64,000 nt of DNA from Bradyrhizobium jicamae (GTDB taxonomy: Bacteria; Pseudomonadota; Alphaproteobacteria; Rhizobiales; Xanthobacteraceae): positions 62,001 through 126,000 of the forward strand of contig NZ_JAFCJX010000019.1 in assembly GCF_018130695.1 (NCBI RefSeq). The letters run 5' to 3'. This document shows positions 40,955 through 50,572 of the stretch, one piece after another. The notes beneath the pieces were generated by a model. It saw nothing but the letters and a program-made list of their open reading frames with translations, was not told where the DNA came from and did not search any database. The translations under genes and the position numbers were made by a program. How positions within the stretch are numbered: the stretch's first letter is position 1; each line of letters begins with the position of its first letter.

Positions 40955-42892
40955 GTGAGTGTCCCATCGATGCCTTCAGGTGGCGTGGTTGCGCACGATG
41001 GTGCGGGCGACGCTGGTTCGCGCGCGGCTCTGGAAGAAGCCATGGAGAACTCAAGCAAGAGCGGCCTGCTCGCGGCTGCAGACGGCGTCGACCGACTGAT
41101 CGGCCGACTGCTTGAGGTTTGCGTCTCCATACTGCTTGCCGCCGAGATCTTGCTGCTGTTTGCGGGTGTCCTGGCGCGTTACGTCTTCCTCAAGCCGATC
41201 ATCTGGTCGGACGAACTCGCGTCGATGTTGTTTCTCTGGCTCGTGATGCTGGGTTCCGCCATCGCATTGCGGCGGGGCGAGCATATGCGAATGACAGCTC
41301 TATTCGCGTTCGTATCGCCCCGGATGCGGGCGCAACTCGACGCCATCGCGTTGGCGGCATCGCTGGGGCTGGTCGTCCTGCTCTTCCCGGCCACGCTCGA
41401 ATACGCCATCGAGGAAGCGATCGTCAGGACGCCGGCGATGGACCTCTCCAATGCGTGGCGCGCCACCGCCGCACCCGTTGGCTTCGGGTTGATGGGCATA
41501 TTTGCACTGCTTCGGCTCGTTCGCCTCGCTGACACAAGATTGGCTTTGTCTGCAATCGGTATCGTCGCGTTCATCGTGGGCGCATTTTGGTTGCTCCAGC
41601 CGATCTTTGGGCCGCTTGGCAACATCAATCTCATAATCTTCTTCGTCGTCGTGGTGGCGTGCGCCGTGTTCACCGGGGTGCCGATCGCCTTTTCGTTCGG
41701 TCTGGCGACGTTCGGCTATCTGATGCTCACGACCAGGACGCCGCCACTCATCATCGTGGGCCGCATTGACGAGGGCGTCAGCCATCTGATCCTGCTGTCG
41801 GTCCCTCTGTTTGTCTTTCTCGGTCAGCTGATCGAAATGACGGGCATGGCGCGGGCCATGGTTGCATTCCTTGCCAGTCTGTTGGGTCATGTGCGCGGGG
41901 GCCTGTTGTACGTGCTCGTCGGAGCCATGTACCTCGTCTCCGGCATCTCCGGATCGAAAGCTGCGGACATGGCAGCGGTTGCACCCGTCCTTTTCCCTGA
42001 GATGAAGCGTCGCGGCGCCAAGGAGGGAGACCTCGTCGCGCTGCTCGCGGCAACGGGCGCCCAGACCGAGACAATTCCTCCCAGCATCGTGCTCATCACG
42101 ATCGGCTCTGTGACCGGTGTCTCAATCGCGGCGTTGTTCACCGGAGGCCTGCTCCCCGGCGTCATCCTGGCGATTACGCTCTGCTGCGTCATCGCGTGGA
42201 GGTACCGCAACGAGGACCGCAGCCTTGCCCATCGTGCCTCCGCCAAGGAAATCGGTGAGACATTTCTGATTGCCGTGCCGGCCATCGCGTTGCCGTTCGT
42301 CATTCGCTCTGCGGTCATCGAAGGCGTGGCGACTGCGACCGAGGTGTCTACGATCGGCATATTCTATGCGATTGTCGTCGGCGTCCTGTTCTACAGGCAG
42401 TTCGATTGGCGACGGATCAAGCCCATGCTGGTCGAGACCGCCAGCTTGTCCGGCGCAATTCTATTCATCATTGGCACTGCTACGTCGATGGCCTGGAGTT
42501 TGACGCAATCGGGATTCTCGCGCGCGCTCGCCGTGGCGATGAAGCAGCTGCCGGGCGGATCGATGAGCTTCATGGCGGTGTCCATCGTAGCCTTCGTCGT
42601 ACTGGGCAGCGTGCTGGAGGGCATCCCAGCGATTGTTCTCTTCGGGCCGCTGCTTTTTCCGATCGCTCAAGCGCTCGGAATCGATCTCGTTCACTATTCG
42701 ATGGTCGTCATACTGGCGATGGGCGTCGGCTTGTTCGCGCCGCCGTTCGGCGTTGGTTACTACGCAGCTTGCGCGATCAGCCGAGTAAACCCGGACGCCG
42801 GAATGAAACCCATCGTGGGCTACATGACAGCACTGTTGATCGGGCTCGTGATCGTGGCGCTTGTCCCGTGGATCTCGACGGGATTTCTGTAA
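40955..42892 (+). CDS. TRAP transporter fused small and large permease (DctQM)
   Basis: The 645-residue inner membrane protein joins a DctQ-like four-helix domain (about 40-195, with ILLLFAGVLARYVFLKPIIW and DELASMLFLW) to a DctM-like domain of about twelve helices (about 200-645, with GSKAADMAAVAPVLFPEMKR). Fused QM subunits are known for C4-dicarboxylate/sialic-acid-type TRAP systems. GTG 40955 is chosen because GGGAGGA lies seven bases upstream. It follows the kinase by 23 bp and precedes the binding protein, so it should import the acid handled by the kinase/RuBisCO-like pair using a sodium gradient. Confidence 0.92.
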   Translation: MSVPSMPSGGVVAHDGAGDAGSRAALEEAMENSSKSGLLAAADGVDRLIGRLLEVCVSILLAAEILLLFAGVLARYVFLKPIIWSDELASMLFLWLVMLGSAIALRRGEHMRMTALFAFVSPRMRAQLDAIALAASLGLVVLLFPATLEYAIEEAIVRTPAMDLSNAWRATAAPVGFGLMGIFALLRLVRLADTRLALSAIGIVAFIVGAFWLLQPIFGPLGNINLIIFFVVVVACAVFTGVPIAFSFGLATFGYLMLTTRTPPLIIVGRIDEGVSHLILLSVPLFVFLGQLIEMTGMARAMVAFLASLLGHVRGGLLYVLVGAMYLVSGISGSKAADMAAVAPVLFPEMKRRGAKEGDLVALLAATGAQTETIPPSIVLITIGSVTGVSIAALFTGGLLPGVILAITLCCVIAWRYRNEDRSLAHRASAKEIGETFLIAVPAIALPFVIRSAVIEGVATATEVSTIGIFYAIVVGVLFYRQFDWRRIKPMLVETASLSGAILFIIGTATSMAWSLTQSGFSRALAVAMKQLPGGSMSFMAVSIVAFVVLGSVLEGIPAIVLFGPLLFPIAQALGIDLVHYSMVVILAMGVGLFAPPFGVGYYAACAISRVNPDAGMKPIVGYMTALLIGLVIVALVPWISTGFL

Positions 42893-42945
42893 GCGGTGAT
42901 GCGCAGACCATAAGAGTACGAACCACGTAGAGAATGGAGGAAGCA

Positions 42946-43974
42946 ATGAAACGGACTTTGAATCGCAGGACTTTTCTGCAGGGGACCACGGCAGCAGCTC
43001 TGGCGACTGGCGTTGGATTTCCGATCAAGAGCGCTCGGGCGGCTGCGGAGTTTCGGCTTCGCTGGGGCTTCAATCTCGCCGAGTCTCATCCGATTACGAC
43101 GCGCGCCAGAGAGGCGGCCGAACGCGTGCTGGCCGAAACGAAGGGGCGGGTGGAGATCAATGTGTTTCCCAACAACCAGCTCGGCGGTGACACGGACATG
43201 CTGTCGCAACTCCGCGCCGGCGGGCTCGATCTGTTCCTCAATTCCGGGATCAATGTTCTCTCGACGATCGTCCCATCGGCATCGATCTACGGATTGGGGT
43301 TCATCTTCCCCGACTATGATGCCGTCTGGAAGGCGATGGACGGAGAGCTCGGCGATGCGTTGCGGGTTGCTATCGGAAAAGCGAACCTCGTAACCGTAGG
43401 CAAGATGTGGGACAACGGATTCCGCAACATCACGACAAGCACGAAGCAAATCAGCACCCCCGCCGATCTGAAGGGCGTCAAGATCCGCGTGCCGGTCGGC
43501 GCGCTCTGGACGTCGATGTTCCAGGCCTTTGGCGCCGCGCCGACAACGATCAACTACAGCGAACTGTATTCCGCGCTGCAGACCAAGATCGTCGACGGTC
43601 AGGAAAATTCGCTGGCAAATATCTTCACGGCGAATCTCTTCGAGGTTCAGAAATACTGTGCCATGACCGGCCACATGTGGGACGCCTTCTTCTGCGTCGC
43701 CAACAAGCGGAACTGGGAGGCCATCCCGGAGGATCTCCGCAAGGTCATCACGACTGCAATCAACGATGCCGTGATGGCCGAGAGAAAGGACATGGCAACG
43801 CTCGCGACATCCTTGCGCGGCGACCTGTCCAAGAAGGGCCTCATCTTCAACGAGCCTGATGTCGCGGCCTTCCGGGAATCGCTTCGCACTGCGGGATTCT
43901 ACAAGGAGTGGCGTGCAAAGTACGGCGAGGAACTGTGGACGACGCTTGAGCGCACCACCGGGAAGCTGACCTGA
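42946..43974 (+). CDS. TRAP transporter periplasmic binding protein (DctP type), Tat signal
   Basis: The 342-residue protein begins MKRTLNRRTFLQGTTAAALA, a twin-arginine signal with cleavage near SARAAA (about residue 32). The DctP fold follows, with FPNNQLGGDTDMLSQLRAGG and the conserved carboxylate-binding Arg in GVKIRVPVG (about 182). GGAGGA sits before ATG 42946. Ligands of the family are organic and sugar acids. Tat export implies folding before secretion. It completes the TRAP system with the fused permease upstream. Confidence 0.92.
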   Translation: MKRTLNRRTFLQGTTAAALATGVGFPIKSARAAAEFRLRWGFNLAESHPITTRAREAAERVLAETKGRVEINVFPNNQLGGDTDMLSQLRAGGLDLFLNSGINVLSTIVPSASIYGLGFIFPDYDAVWKAMDGELGDALRVAIGKANLVTVGKMWDNGFRNITTSTKQISTPADLKGVKIRVPVGALWTSMFQAFGAAPTTINYSELYSALQTKIVDGQENSLANIFTANLFEVQKYCAMTGHMWDAFFCVANKRNWEAIPEDLRKVITTAINDAVMAERKDMATLATSLRGDLSKKGLIFNEPDVAAFRESLRTAGFYKEWRAKYGEELWTTLERTTGKLT

Positions 43975-44001
43975 GGACGACGGAGCGGGAGTTAGATCGA
44001 C

Positions 44002-44787
44002 ATGAGATTGAACAACAAGGTAGCGCTCGTCACGGGTGGCGCGCGCGGTATTGGCTTCGCGATCTCGAAGGCATTGGCGCGGGAAGGGGCTCGCATTGTC
44101 ATCGCGGACCTCAACGTTGATGGCGCGAAGGTGTCGGCGGCGATGCTTGAGAACGCAAGCCGGGAGCATCTCGGCTTGAAGGTGGATGTGGCGGACCAGG
44201 GGTCTGTGACCGAGTTGCTGGATGAGATCGCCCAGCAGTGCGGCGGATTGGACATCCTGATCAACAATGCCGGCATCGGAGGCAATACGCCCTTCCTCGA
44301 AATCAAGCTCGAGGATTGGCAACGAATGATCTCGATCAACTTGACCGGCGCATTCATCGTCGCGCAGGCAGTTGCGCGCCAAATGGTCAATCAGCGCCGC
44401 GGCGGAAAGATCATCAACATTGCGTCGCTTTCGGGACAGCGCGGCGGAAACGGACGAGCCGCATATGGCGCGGCCAAAGCGGGGCTGGAGTTGCTCACGA
44501 AGGTCATGGCGGTCGAGCTCGCGCAGCACAAGATCAATGTCAACAATATCGCGCCAGGAGCGATCGAAACCGAGATGGCCAAGACGGCGCACGATCCGGC
44601 GACGCGGAAGGCCTATGAGTATCTCATTCCGATGAGTCGCTATGGGCTTCCGGAGGAAATTGCCGATGCCGCGGTCTTCCTCTCGTCGGACGAGAGCCGA
44701 TACGTGCACGGCCATACGTTGAACGTCGACGGAGGATTCCGCGAGGCCGGCTTGATGTTCGGGCCGGACAAGGCGCCGCCGCGATAG
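44002..44787 (+). CDS. Short-chain dehydrogenase/reductase
   Basis: The 261-residue classical SDR has TGGARGIG (about 11-18), INNAGIGG (about 89), Ser in INIASLSG (about 142) and the catalytic pair YGAAK (about 155-159). It should oxidise or reduce a hydroxyl of a small polar substrate with NAD(P). It lies 27 bp after the TRAP binding protein gene and 70 bp before pyruvate kinase, all in one direction. In this operon a sugar-acid dehydrogenase that makes the keto-acid substrate for the kinase is a natural role, but that is inference. Confidence 0.9.
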   Translation: MRLNNKVALVTGGARGIGFAISKALAREGARIVIADLNVDGAKVSAAMLENASREHLGLKVDVADQGSVTELLDEIAQQCGGLDILINNAGIGGNTPFLEIKLEDWQRMISINLTGAFIVAQAVARQMVNQRRGGKIINIASLSGQRGGNGRAAYGAAKAGLELLTKVMAVELAQHKINVNNIAPGAIETEMAKTAHDPATRKAYEYLIPMSRYGLPEEIADAAVFLSSDESRYVHGHTLNVDGGFREAGLMFGPDKAPPR

Positions 44788-44857
44788 CCGGGATAGAGGG
44801 CCCTGAGGAACCGCTTCGTCCGGGAGCGGGTCCTGATTTGCCGATGGAGTGACTCAC

Positions 44858-46273
44858 GTGCGCCGAAATCGCCGAGCAAAAATCGTAGCGACCGTTGGAC
44901 CGGCGTGCTGCGAGCCTGACATGCTTCGAAAGTTGTTCGAAGCTGGGGTCGATACGTTTCGTCTCAACTTCAGTCACGGCGCAAAGCAGGACCATGCCAG
45001 GGTCCACGCCGCGATCCGGGCTCTGGAGATCGAGACGGGCAGGCCGATCGGCATCTTGCTTGACCTCCAGGGGCCCAAGATTCGCATCGGTACGTTACGC
45101 GACGGGAGCCTGACACTGGTGGCGGGCGAGACCGTCCGGTTCGTTCAGGAAGGCGCCGAAGGCGATCGGAATGCGATCCCGCTGCCGCATCCGGAGGTGT
45201 TTGCGGCGGCCGCGCCGGGGCATGATCTATTGATCGACGATGGACGGCTGCGAGTTTGTGTCAAGTCGCTCGGTCGCGATAGCCTTGAAGCCGAGGTGAT
45301 CATCGGTGGAAAGCTCTCCAACCACAAGGGAGTTAACCTGCCGGGGACGATCCTCGATCTGTCGCCACTGACTCCGAAAGACCGTGCAGACCTCGATTTC
45401 GGTCTCCAACTGGGCGTCGATTGGGTGGCGTTGTCGTTCGTGCAGCGGCCGGGAGATCTCATTGAGGCGAGGGGGCTGATCGGGGATCGGGCAGGCCTCG
45501 TCGCGAAGATCGAGAAGCCGGCGGCGCTCGACCGGATCGACGACATTATTAGTCTGTCCGACGCGGTCATGGTGGCGCGGGGCGATCTTGGCGTCGAGAT
45601 TCCTCATCAGGACGTTCCCGGCCGACAAAAGGAATTGGTGCGGGCCTGCCGATTGGCGGTGAAGCCGGTCATCGTGGCCACGCAAATGCTCGACTCCATG
45701 GTTGCTTCGCCGACGCCGACCCGTGCGGAGGCATCCGATGTGGCGACGGCCATCTATGATGGTGCCGACGCGGTCATGCTGTCCGCGGAGTCTGCCGTAG
45801 GCCGGTACCCGCGTGAGGCAGTGGAGATGATGGATAGCATTATCCGCAGCACCGAACGTCACAAGATGTACCGCTCCATCGTGGATGCGTTGCGCCCGGA
45901 AGAGGAGCACACGGCTCCCCACGCGGTGGCCGCGGCGGCTGCGGGCTTAGCATCTGCGATCCATGCCTCTGCCATCGTCGTCTACACATCTGGAGGCACG
46001 ACCGCGGCTCGCATTGCCCGTCGCCGCCCGGATGTTCCCGTTCTTGCCGTGACTCCAAGCATGGACACTGCGCGTCGGCTTTGCTTGCTCTGGGGTACGC
46101 ACAGTGTGTCGTCAACCGACGTGAACGACTACGAGGAGATGGTGTCTCGGGCCGTCTCTACCGCGGTCGGCGAGCAGTTCGCTGAAAGTATGGACACGGT
46201 AGTGATCGTCGCTGGAATCCCATTCGCGCAGGCCGGCACCACGAACAACATCCGCGTTATGGCGGTGCCTTGA
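44858..46273 (+). CDS. pyk: Pyruvate kinase
   Basis: The 471-residue enzyme converts phosphoenolpyruvate and ADP to pyruvate and ATP. Signature segments are LNFSHG (about 37), LDLQGPKIRIG (about 68), the active-site KIEKPAALDRIDD, MVARGDLGVEIP and DVATAIYDGADAVMLSAESA with the catalytic loop, then a C-terminal allosteric domain. It starts at GTG 44858 with GGAG eight bases upstream. An extra pyruvate kinase inside a catabolic operon is unusual. It fits a pathway that yields a glycolytic C3 phosphate such as 3-phosphoglycerate. It closes the RuBisCO-like operon. Confidence 0.95.
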   Translation: MRRNRRAKIVATVGPACCEPDMLRKLFEAGVDTFRLNFSHGAKQDHARVHAAIRALEIETGRPIGILLDLQGPKIRIGTLRDGSLTLVAGETVRFVQEGAEGDRNAIPLPHPEVFAAAAPGHDLLIDDGRLRVCVKSLGRDSLEAEVIIGGKLSNHKGVNLPGTILDLSPLTPKDRADLDFGLQLGVDWVALSFVQRPGDLIEARGLIGDRAGLVAKIEKPAALDRIDDIISLSDAVMVARGDLGVEIPHQDVPGRQKELVRACRLAVKPVIVATQMLDSMVASPTPTRAEASDVATAIYDGADAVMLSAESAVGRYPREAVEMMDSIIRSTERHKMYRSIVDALRPEEEHTAPHAVAAAAAGLASAIHASAIVVYTSGGTTAARIARRRPDVPVLAVTPSMDTARRLCLLWGTHSVSSTDVNDYEEMVSRAVSTAVGEQFAESMDTVVIVAGIPFAQAGTTNNIRVMAVP

Positions 46274-46582
46274 GTTTCTGTAACGTTAACCGAACATCGC
46301 CGCTACAACTAGTCGTTGGCATTTGTCCACTCTCATCGCGCCCAGTGGCGGTTCTACGCTTCGCAGACTAAAAGCCATGCGAAGGAAAGGGCCTTGGAAG
46401 CTGCCGCGCTGCTACGGTTCAATTAGGCAAGTGACGCGTGGTCGCTCGCATCTTACTAGCGCATTCGCTCGCTCTCATGGCGGGTAGTCGGAGAACCGAA
46501 GGATGTTACCTAACCTCCAAACCGCGGATCTGATCTGGCTAGTGGCACAAGGCCCGTTCTGCCGGGCGGAGTGAAGGAAGAG
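46274..46582. promoter_or_regulatory. Intergenic region upstream of glcDEF
   Basis: About 310 bp separates pyk from the glycolate oxidase genes and probably holds their promoter. I see no strong terminator or a copy of the TGTGA-N7-TCACA box. A short GTAACGTTAAC palindrome lies at about 46280. A small direct repeat of GCTCGC occurs near 46440-46475. Confidence 0.45.
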
Positions 46583-48016
46583 ATGCCGATTGCATTCCCA
46601 ATACCTGACGAGGCCGTGCTCGGCCGCCGCGGCGAAATTCTGACCGGCCTCGGCCAACTCGTTGCCCCGGAGGCGCTCATCATCTCCGAAGACGAACGCC
46701 GCGCCTTCGAGACCGACGCCCTTACCGCCTATCGGCGCATGCCGCTCGCGGTCCTGCTTCCGTCGACCACCACGGAAGTGTCGACCGTCCTGAAGTTCTG
46801 TGCGCAAAATCAGGTGAAGGTTGTTCCGCGCGGGGCCGGAACGTCGCTCGCGGGCGGCGCGATTCCGCAGGAGGATGCGATCGTTCTCGGCGTATCGAAG
46901 ATGAACCGGATCTTGGATGTCAATTTCGAGAACCGGACCGCCCGAGTGCAGGCGGGCGTGACCAACCTTGCGGTAAGCCAGGCAGTTGCGCACGAAGGCT
47001 TTTTCTATGCGCCCGACCCGTCGAGCCAGCTCGCCTGCACCATCGCCGGCAACATCGGCATGAATTCGGGCGGGGCGCATTGCCTGAAATACGGCGTGAC
47101 GACGAACAACATCCTTGGCGTGACGCTTGTCTTGCTCGACGGAACGATCGTTGAGATCGGCGGAGAGCACCTCGACAGCCCAGGCTACGATCTCCTCGGT
47201 CTTATCGTTGGATCGGAAGGCCAGCTCGGCGTCGTTACCGAAGCGGTCGTGCGGATTCGTCGTGCCGCGGAGGGCGCCAAGCCCGTCCTATTCGGCTTCG
47301 ATACGAGCGAGGAAGCGGGGGCCTGTGTCGCGGCAATCATGGGTGCGGGCATCATCCCGGTTGCCATTGAGTTCATGGATAAGCAGACGATCGAGATCGT
47401 GGAAGGATTTGCCAAGGCAGGTTATCCGCTCGACGTCGGCGCTCTTCTGATTATCGAGGTGGAGGGCTCCGAGCGTGAGATGGAAGCCGTGCTCGCGCGG
47501 ATCGTCGTAATCGCGCGGAAGCACAATGTCCGTCACATCAAGGAGAGCCACTCCGCAGCGGAAGCCGCGGCAATTTGGAAAGGACGCAAGTCCGCGTTCG
47601 GAGCAACAGGGCGTGTTGCCGACTACATCTGCATGGACGGTACAGTGCCGCTTGGTCAGCTGTCGAACGTCTTGAAACGGACAGGCGAGATTGTCGCATC
47701 CTACGGCCTGCGCGTCGCAAATGTATTTCATGCGGGCGACGGCAACATGCATCCGCTGATTCTTTATAACGTTAACGATCCAGCCGAGCAGGCAAAGGCG
47801 GAGGCCGCTGGCGAAGACATCCTGAAATACTGCGTGGAAGTTGGCGGCTGCCTGACCGGCGAACACGGGGTCGGGATCGAGAAACGCGATTTGATGCGCT
47901 TCCAATTCGAGGAACGCGATCTGCGGCAGCAGATGCGCGTGCGAGCTGTATTCGATCCTGCATGGCTGCTCAATCCCGCAAAAGTGTTCCCGCTCGACAA
48001 CCGGTTAACGGCGTAG
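46583..48016 (+). CDS. glcD: Glycolate oxidase FAD-linked subunit GlcD
   Basis: The 477-residue flavoprotein has the FAD_binding_4 domain (about 50-190, with VVPRGAGTSLAGGA) and the FAD-oxidase C-terminal domain ending with GEHGVGIEKRDLM. GlcD oxidises glycolate to glyoxylate with GlcE and GlcF and passes electrons to the quinone pool. D-lactate dehydrogenases share the fold, but the following GlcE and GlcF genes support the glycolate assignment. ATG 46583 is preferred, with AAGGA just upstream; a GTG four codons earlier is possible. It is the first gene of a tight three-gene operon. Confidence 0.92.
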   Translation: MPIAFPIPDEAVLGRRGEILTGLGQLVAPEALIISEDERRAFETDALTAYRRMPLAVLLPSTTTEVSTVLKFCAQNQVKVVPRGAGTSLAGGAIPQEDAIVLGVSKMNRILDVNFENRTARVQAGVTNLAVSQAVAHEGFFYAPDPSSQLACTIAGNIGMNSGGAHCLKYGVTTNNILGVTLVLLDGTIVEIGGEHLDSPGYDLLGLIVGSEGQLGVVTEAVVRIRRAAEGAKPVLFGFDTSEEAGACVAAIMGAGIIPVAIEFMDKQTIEIVEGFAKAGYPLDVGALLIIEVEGSEREMEAVLARIVVIARKHNVRHIKESHSAAEAAAIWKGRKSAFGATGRVADYICMDGTVPLGQLSNVLKRTGEIVASYGLRVANVFHAGDGNMHPLILYNVNDPAEQAKAEAAGEDILKYCVEVGGCLTGEHGVGIEKRDLMRFQFEERDLRQQMRVRAVFDPAWLLNPAKVFPLDNRLTA

Positions 48017-48056
48017 CTACGCCGTGCGACACCGGCATCGGGAGGGAGTTGTCCAT

Positions 48057-49241
48057 ATGACCCGCCATAATCCAACGTCTGAGGCTGATGCCTGCGCAAT
48101 TGTCGCAGAAGCTGCGGCCCAGCGCACTCCACTGGCGATTCAGGGCGGTGGGACGAAGCGCGCGTTCGGCAGGCCGCCACAATTCGAGTCGATCCTCTCG
48201 TCATCCCAAATGACAAAAGTCACGCTCTATGAGCCAGCAGAATTCGTGATTTCCGCCGAGCCTGGCGCCTCTCTCAGTGGGATCGTTCGGCTGCTCGCGG
48301 AGCATCGGCAAGAGCTCGCCTTCGAACCTCTCGACTACCGCCCACTGCTGGCCAGCGACGGCGAACCGACGATCGGAGCGGTCGCCGCGATGAACCTTTC
48401 GGGACCGCGCCGAATCGCTGGCGGGGCAGCCCGCGATAGTTCTCTCGGGGTGCGGTTCGTCAATGGACGCGGCGAGGCGATCAAGTGCGGCGGTCGTGTG
48501 ATGAAGAACGTGACGGGCCTTGACCTCGTCAAACTCATGGTCGGCGCGCATGGCACGCTCGGCTTCCTGACCGAAGTCACGTTCAAAGTCGTCCCGAGCC
48601 CACAGCGTGTAGCAACATTGTGTCTAGTGGGCCTCTCCGACCAGACCGCCATAGCGGCGCTGTCGGCGGCACTCGGCTCGCCGTATGATGTCAGCGGTGC
48701 AGCGCACCTGCCAGCGAAAATCGGTGGCGGCGCGCGCACCTTGATCCGCGTGGAGGGGTTTCCAGATTCGGTCGAATATCGCCTCGGTGAGCTGCGGTCG
48801 CTTTTGAAAGCGTTCGACACGGCTGAGGTGCTTGCCGATGACGCTGCGAAGGATCTCTGGGTGGCGATCCGCGATGCAACGGTCATCGCTGAGCCGCGCG
48901 ATAAGGCGATCTGGCGCATCTCGACGGCACCGACCAGGGGTGCTGATGTCGCGGCGCGGATTGCTCGGACTATCGATGCGCGGTGGTTCTTTGACTGGGG
49001 TGGCGGGTTGATCTGGCTGGCGTGCGAAACTGCGAGTGCCGCCGGTGCGGCAACGATTCGCGCGGCGGTCCGTCAGGCCGGTGGACATGCCACCCTCGTG
49101 CGAGCACCCGAAGACGTCCGTGCTGCGGTCGATGTATTTGATCCACCGATCGAAGCGATTGCGCGGCTTCAGACCGGGCTGAAAGCCTCTCTCGATCCGA
49201 CTGGGATATTCAATCCTGGCCGGATGTTCCCCGAGCTGTAA
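48057..49241 (+). CDS. glcE: Glycolate oxidase FAD-binding subunit GlcE
   Basis: The 394-residue protein is the shorter FAD-binding subunit, with IQGGGTKRAFGRPP (about 24-37), EPGASLSGIVRLLAEH and GRVMKNVTGLDLVKLMVGAH. It lacks the long C-terminal oxidase domain of GlcD, as expected for GlcE. GGAGGGAG lies about eight bases before ATG 48057, making the more upstream in-frame start unlikely. It sits between glcD (40 bp) and glcF (2 bp). Confidence 0.92.
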   Translation: MTRHNPTSEADACAIVAEAAAQRTPLAIQGGGTKRAFGRPPQFESILSSSQMTKVTLYEPAEFVISAEPGASLSGIVRLLAEHRQELAFEPLDYRPLLASDGEPTIGAVAAMNLSGPRRIAGGAARDSSLGVRFVNGRGEAIKCGGRVMKNVTGLDLVKLMVGAHGTLGFLTEVTFKVVPSPQRVATLCLVGLSDQTAIAALSAALGSPYDVSGAAHLPAKIGGGARTLIRVEGFPDSVEYRLGELRSLLKAFDTAEVLADDAAKDLWVAIRDATVIAEPRDKAIWRISTAPTRGADVAARIARTIDARWFFDWGGGLIWLACETASAAGAATIRAAVRQAGGHATLVRAPEDVRAAVDVFDPPIEAIARLQTGLKASLDPTGIFNPGRMFPEL

Positions 49242-49243
49242 CG

Positions 49244-50572
49244 ATGCAGACAACGTTTACCGCTGAACAACTACAGAATCCCGCAACAGAGGCTTCGGAA
49301 AAGATCCTTCGAAGCTGCGTTCATTGCGGCTTCTGCACCGCCACCTGTCCGACATATCTGCTGCTTGGTGACGAGCTCGACAGCCCTCGCGGCCGCATCT
49401 ACCAGATCAAGGACATGCTGGAGGGCAGCAAACCGGCGACCACGCCAGTCGTCAAGCACATCGACCGCTGCCTATCCTGCCTGTCGTGCATGACCACCTG
49501 TCCGTCGGGCGTGCACTACATGCACCTAGTGGATCATGCTCGCGCCTATATAGAACAGACGTATCGGCGGCCCTTCCACGACCGGCTCGTCCGGGCCATG
49601 CTCGCGATGATTCTTCCCTATCCGAGACGGTTTCGAGCGGCGATCACTGCGGCGCAAATTGGCCGGCCGTTAAAATATGTCTTGGCCGGCCTGCCCCATG
49701 TAGGCGATCGGCTTGCGGCAATGCTCGATCTCGCGCCAGCCCAAGTGCCGCTTCGATCTGCCACGCAAAAGCCGAGTGTTTTTCCGGCAATGGGAGAGAA
49801 GCGCGGCCGCGTCGCAATTCTCAGCGGTTGTGCCCAGCCTGTACTACGCCCCGACTTCAATGAGGCAGCCGTCCGGCTCCTGACCCGCCACGGAGTCGAC
49901 GTGGTGCAAGCCAGAGGTGAGGGGTGCTGTGGCGCGCTGGTCCATCATCTCGGACACGAACGCGATTCACACGAATTCGCAAGGAGAAACATCGACGCGT
50001 GGATCGCAGAGATGGATGGCGAGGGCCTCGACGCGATCATCATTACGGCGTCTGGATGCGGAACGACGATCAAGGATTATGGCTTCATGCTCCGTGAAGA
50101 TCCCGCCTATGCTGATAAGGCACGGCGGGTTTCTGCAATCGCGCGAGATATCACCGAATTCCTCTGGCCGATGAAACTGGACTTCTCACCGAGAGCGCGC
50201 AATCTCGTCGTCGCCTACCATTCGGCCTGTTCGATGCAGCATGGTCAAAAGATCACAGAGGAGCCGAAAGCGTTGCTTAAACAGGCCGGCTTTGCGGTCA
50301 AGGATATACCTGAAGGACACATCTGCTGTGGATCGGCGGGGACTTACAACATTCTTCAGCCGGAAATAGCGAAACAATTGCGTGCGCGAAAAGTGGCAAA
50401 CATCCGACGCGTGAAAGCAGACCTGATCGCGACGGGAAACATAGGCTGCATCACGCAGATCGGCGATGGCGCCGACATACCGATTGTCCATACGATCCAA
50501 TTGCTCGATTGGGCGACCGGAGGGCCGGCGCCGAAGTCATTGCGTTCGGCTGATCTCAGGGGCGCGAAGTAA
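49244..50572 (+). CDS. glcF: Glycolate oxidase iron-sulfur subunit GlcF
   Basis: The 442-residue protein has two [4Fe-4S] ferredoxin motifs at the N-terminus (CVHCGFCTATCPTY at about 25-38 and CLSCLSCMTTCPSG at about 76-89). Two CCG domains follow (GEGCCGAL near 226 and GHICCGSAG near 363). It passes electrons from GlcD/GlcE to the membrane quinone pool. The ATG is two bases after the glcE stop. All cysteines are present. It completes an intact glcDEF set. Confidence 0.94.
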   Translation: MQTTFTAEQLQNPATEASEKILRSCVHCGFCTATCPTYLLLGDELDSPRGRIYQIKDMLEGSKPATTPVVKHIDRCLSCLSCMTTCPSGVHYMHLVDHARAYIEQTYRRPFHDRLVRAMLAMILPYPRRFRAAITAAQIGRPLKYVLAGLPHVGDRLAAMLDLAPAQVPLRSATQKPSVFPAMGEKRGRVAILSGCAQPVLRPDFNEAAVRLLTRHGVDVVQARGEGCCGALVHHLGHERDSHEFARRNIDAWIAEMDGEGLDAIIITASGCGTTIKDYGFMLREDPAYADKARRVSAIARDITEFLWPMKLDFSPRARNLVVAYHSACSMQHGQKITEEPKALLKQAGFAVKDIPEGHICCGSAGTYNILQPEIAKQLRARKVANIRRVKADLIATGNIGCITQIGDGADIPIVHTIQLLDWATGGPAPKSLRSADLRGAK

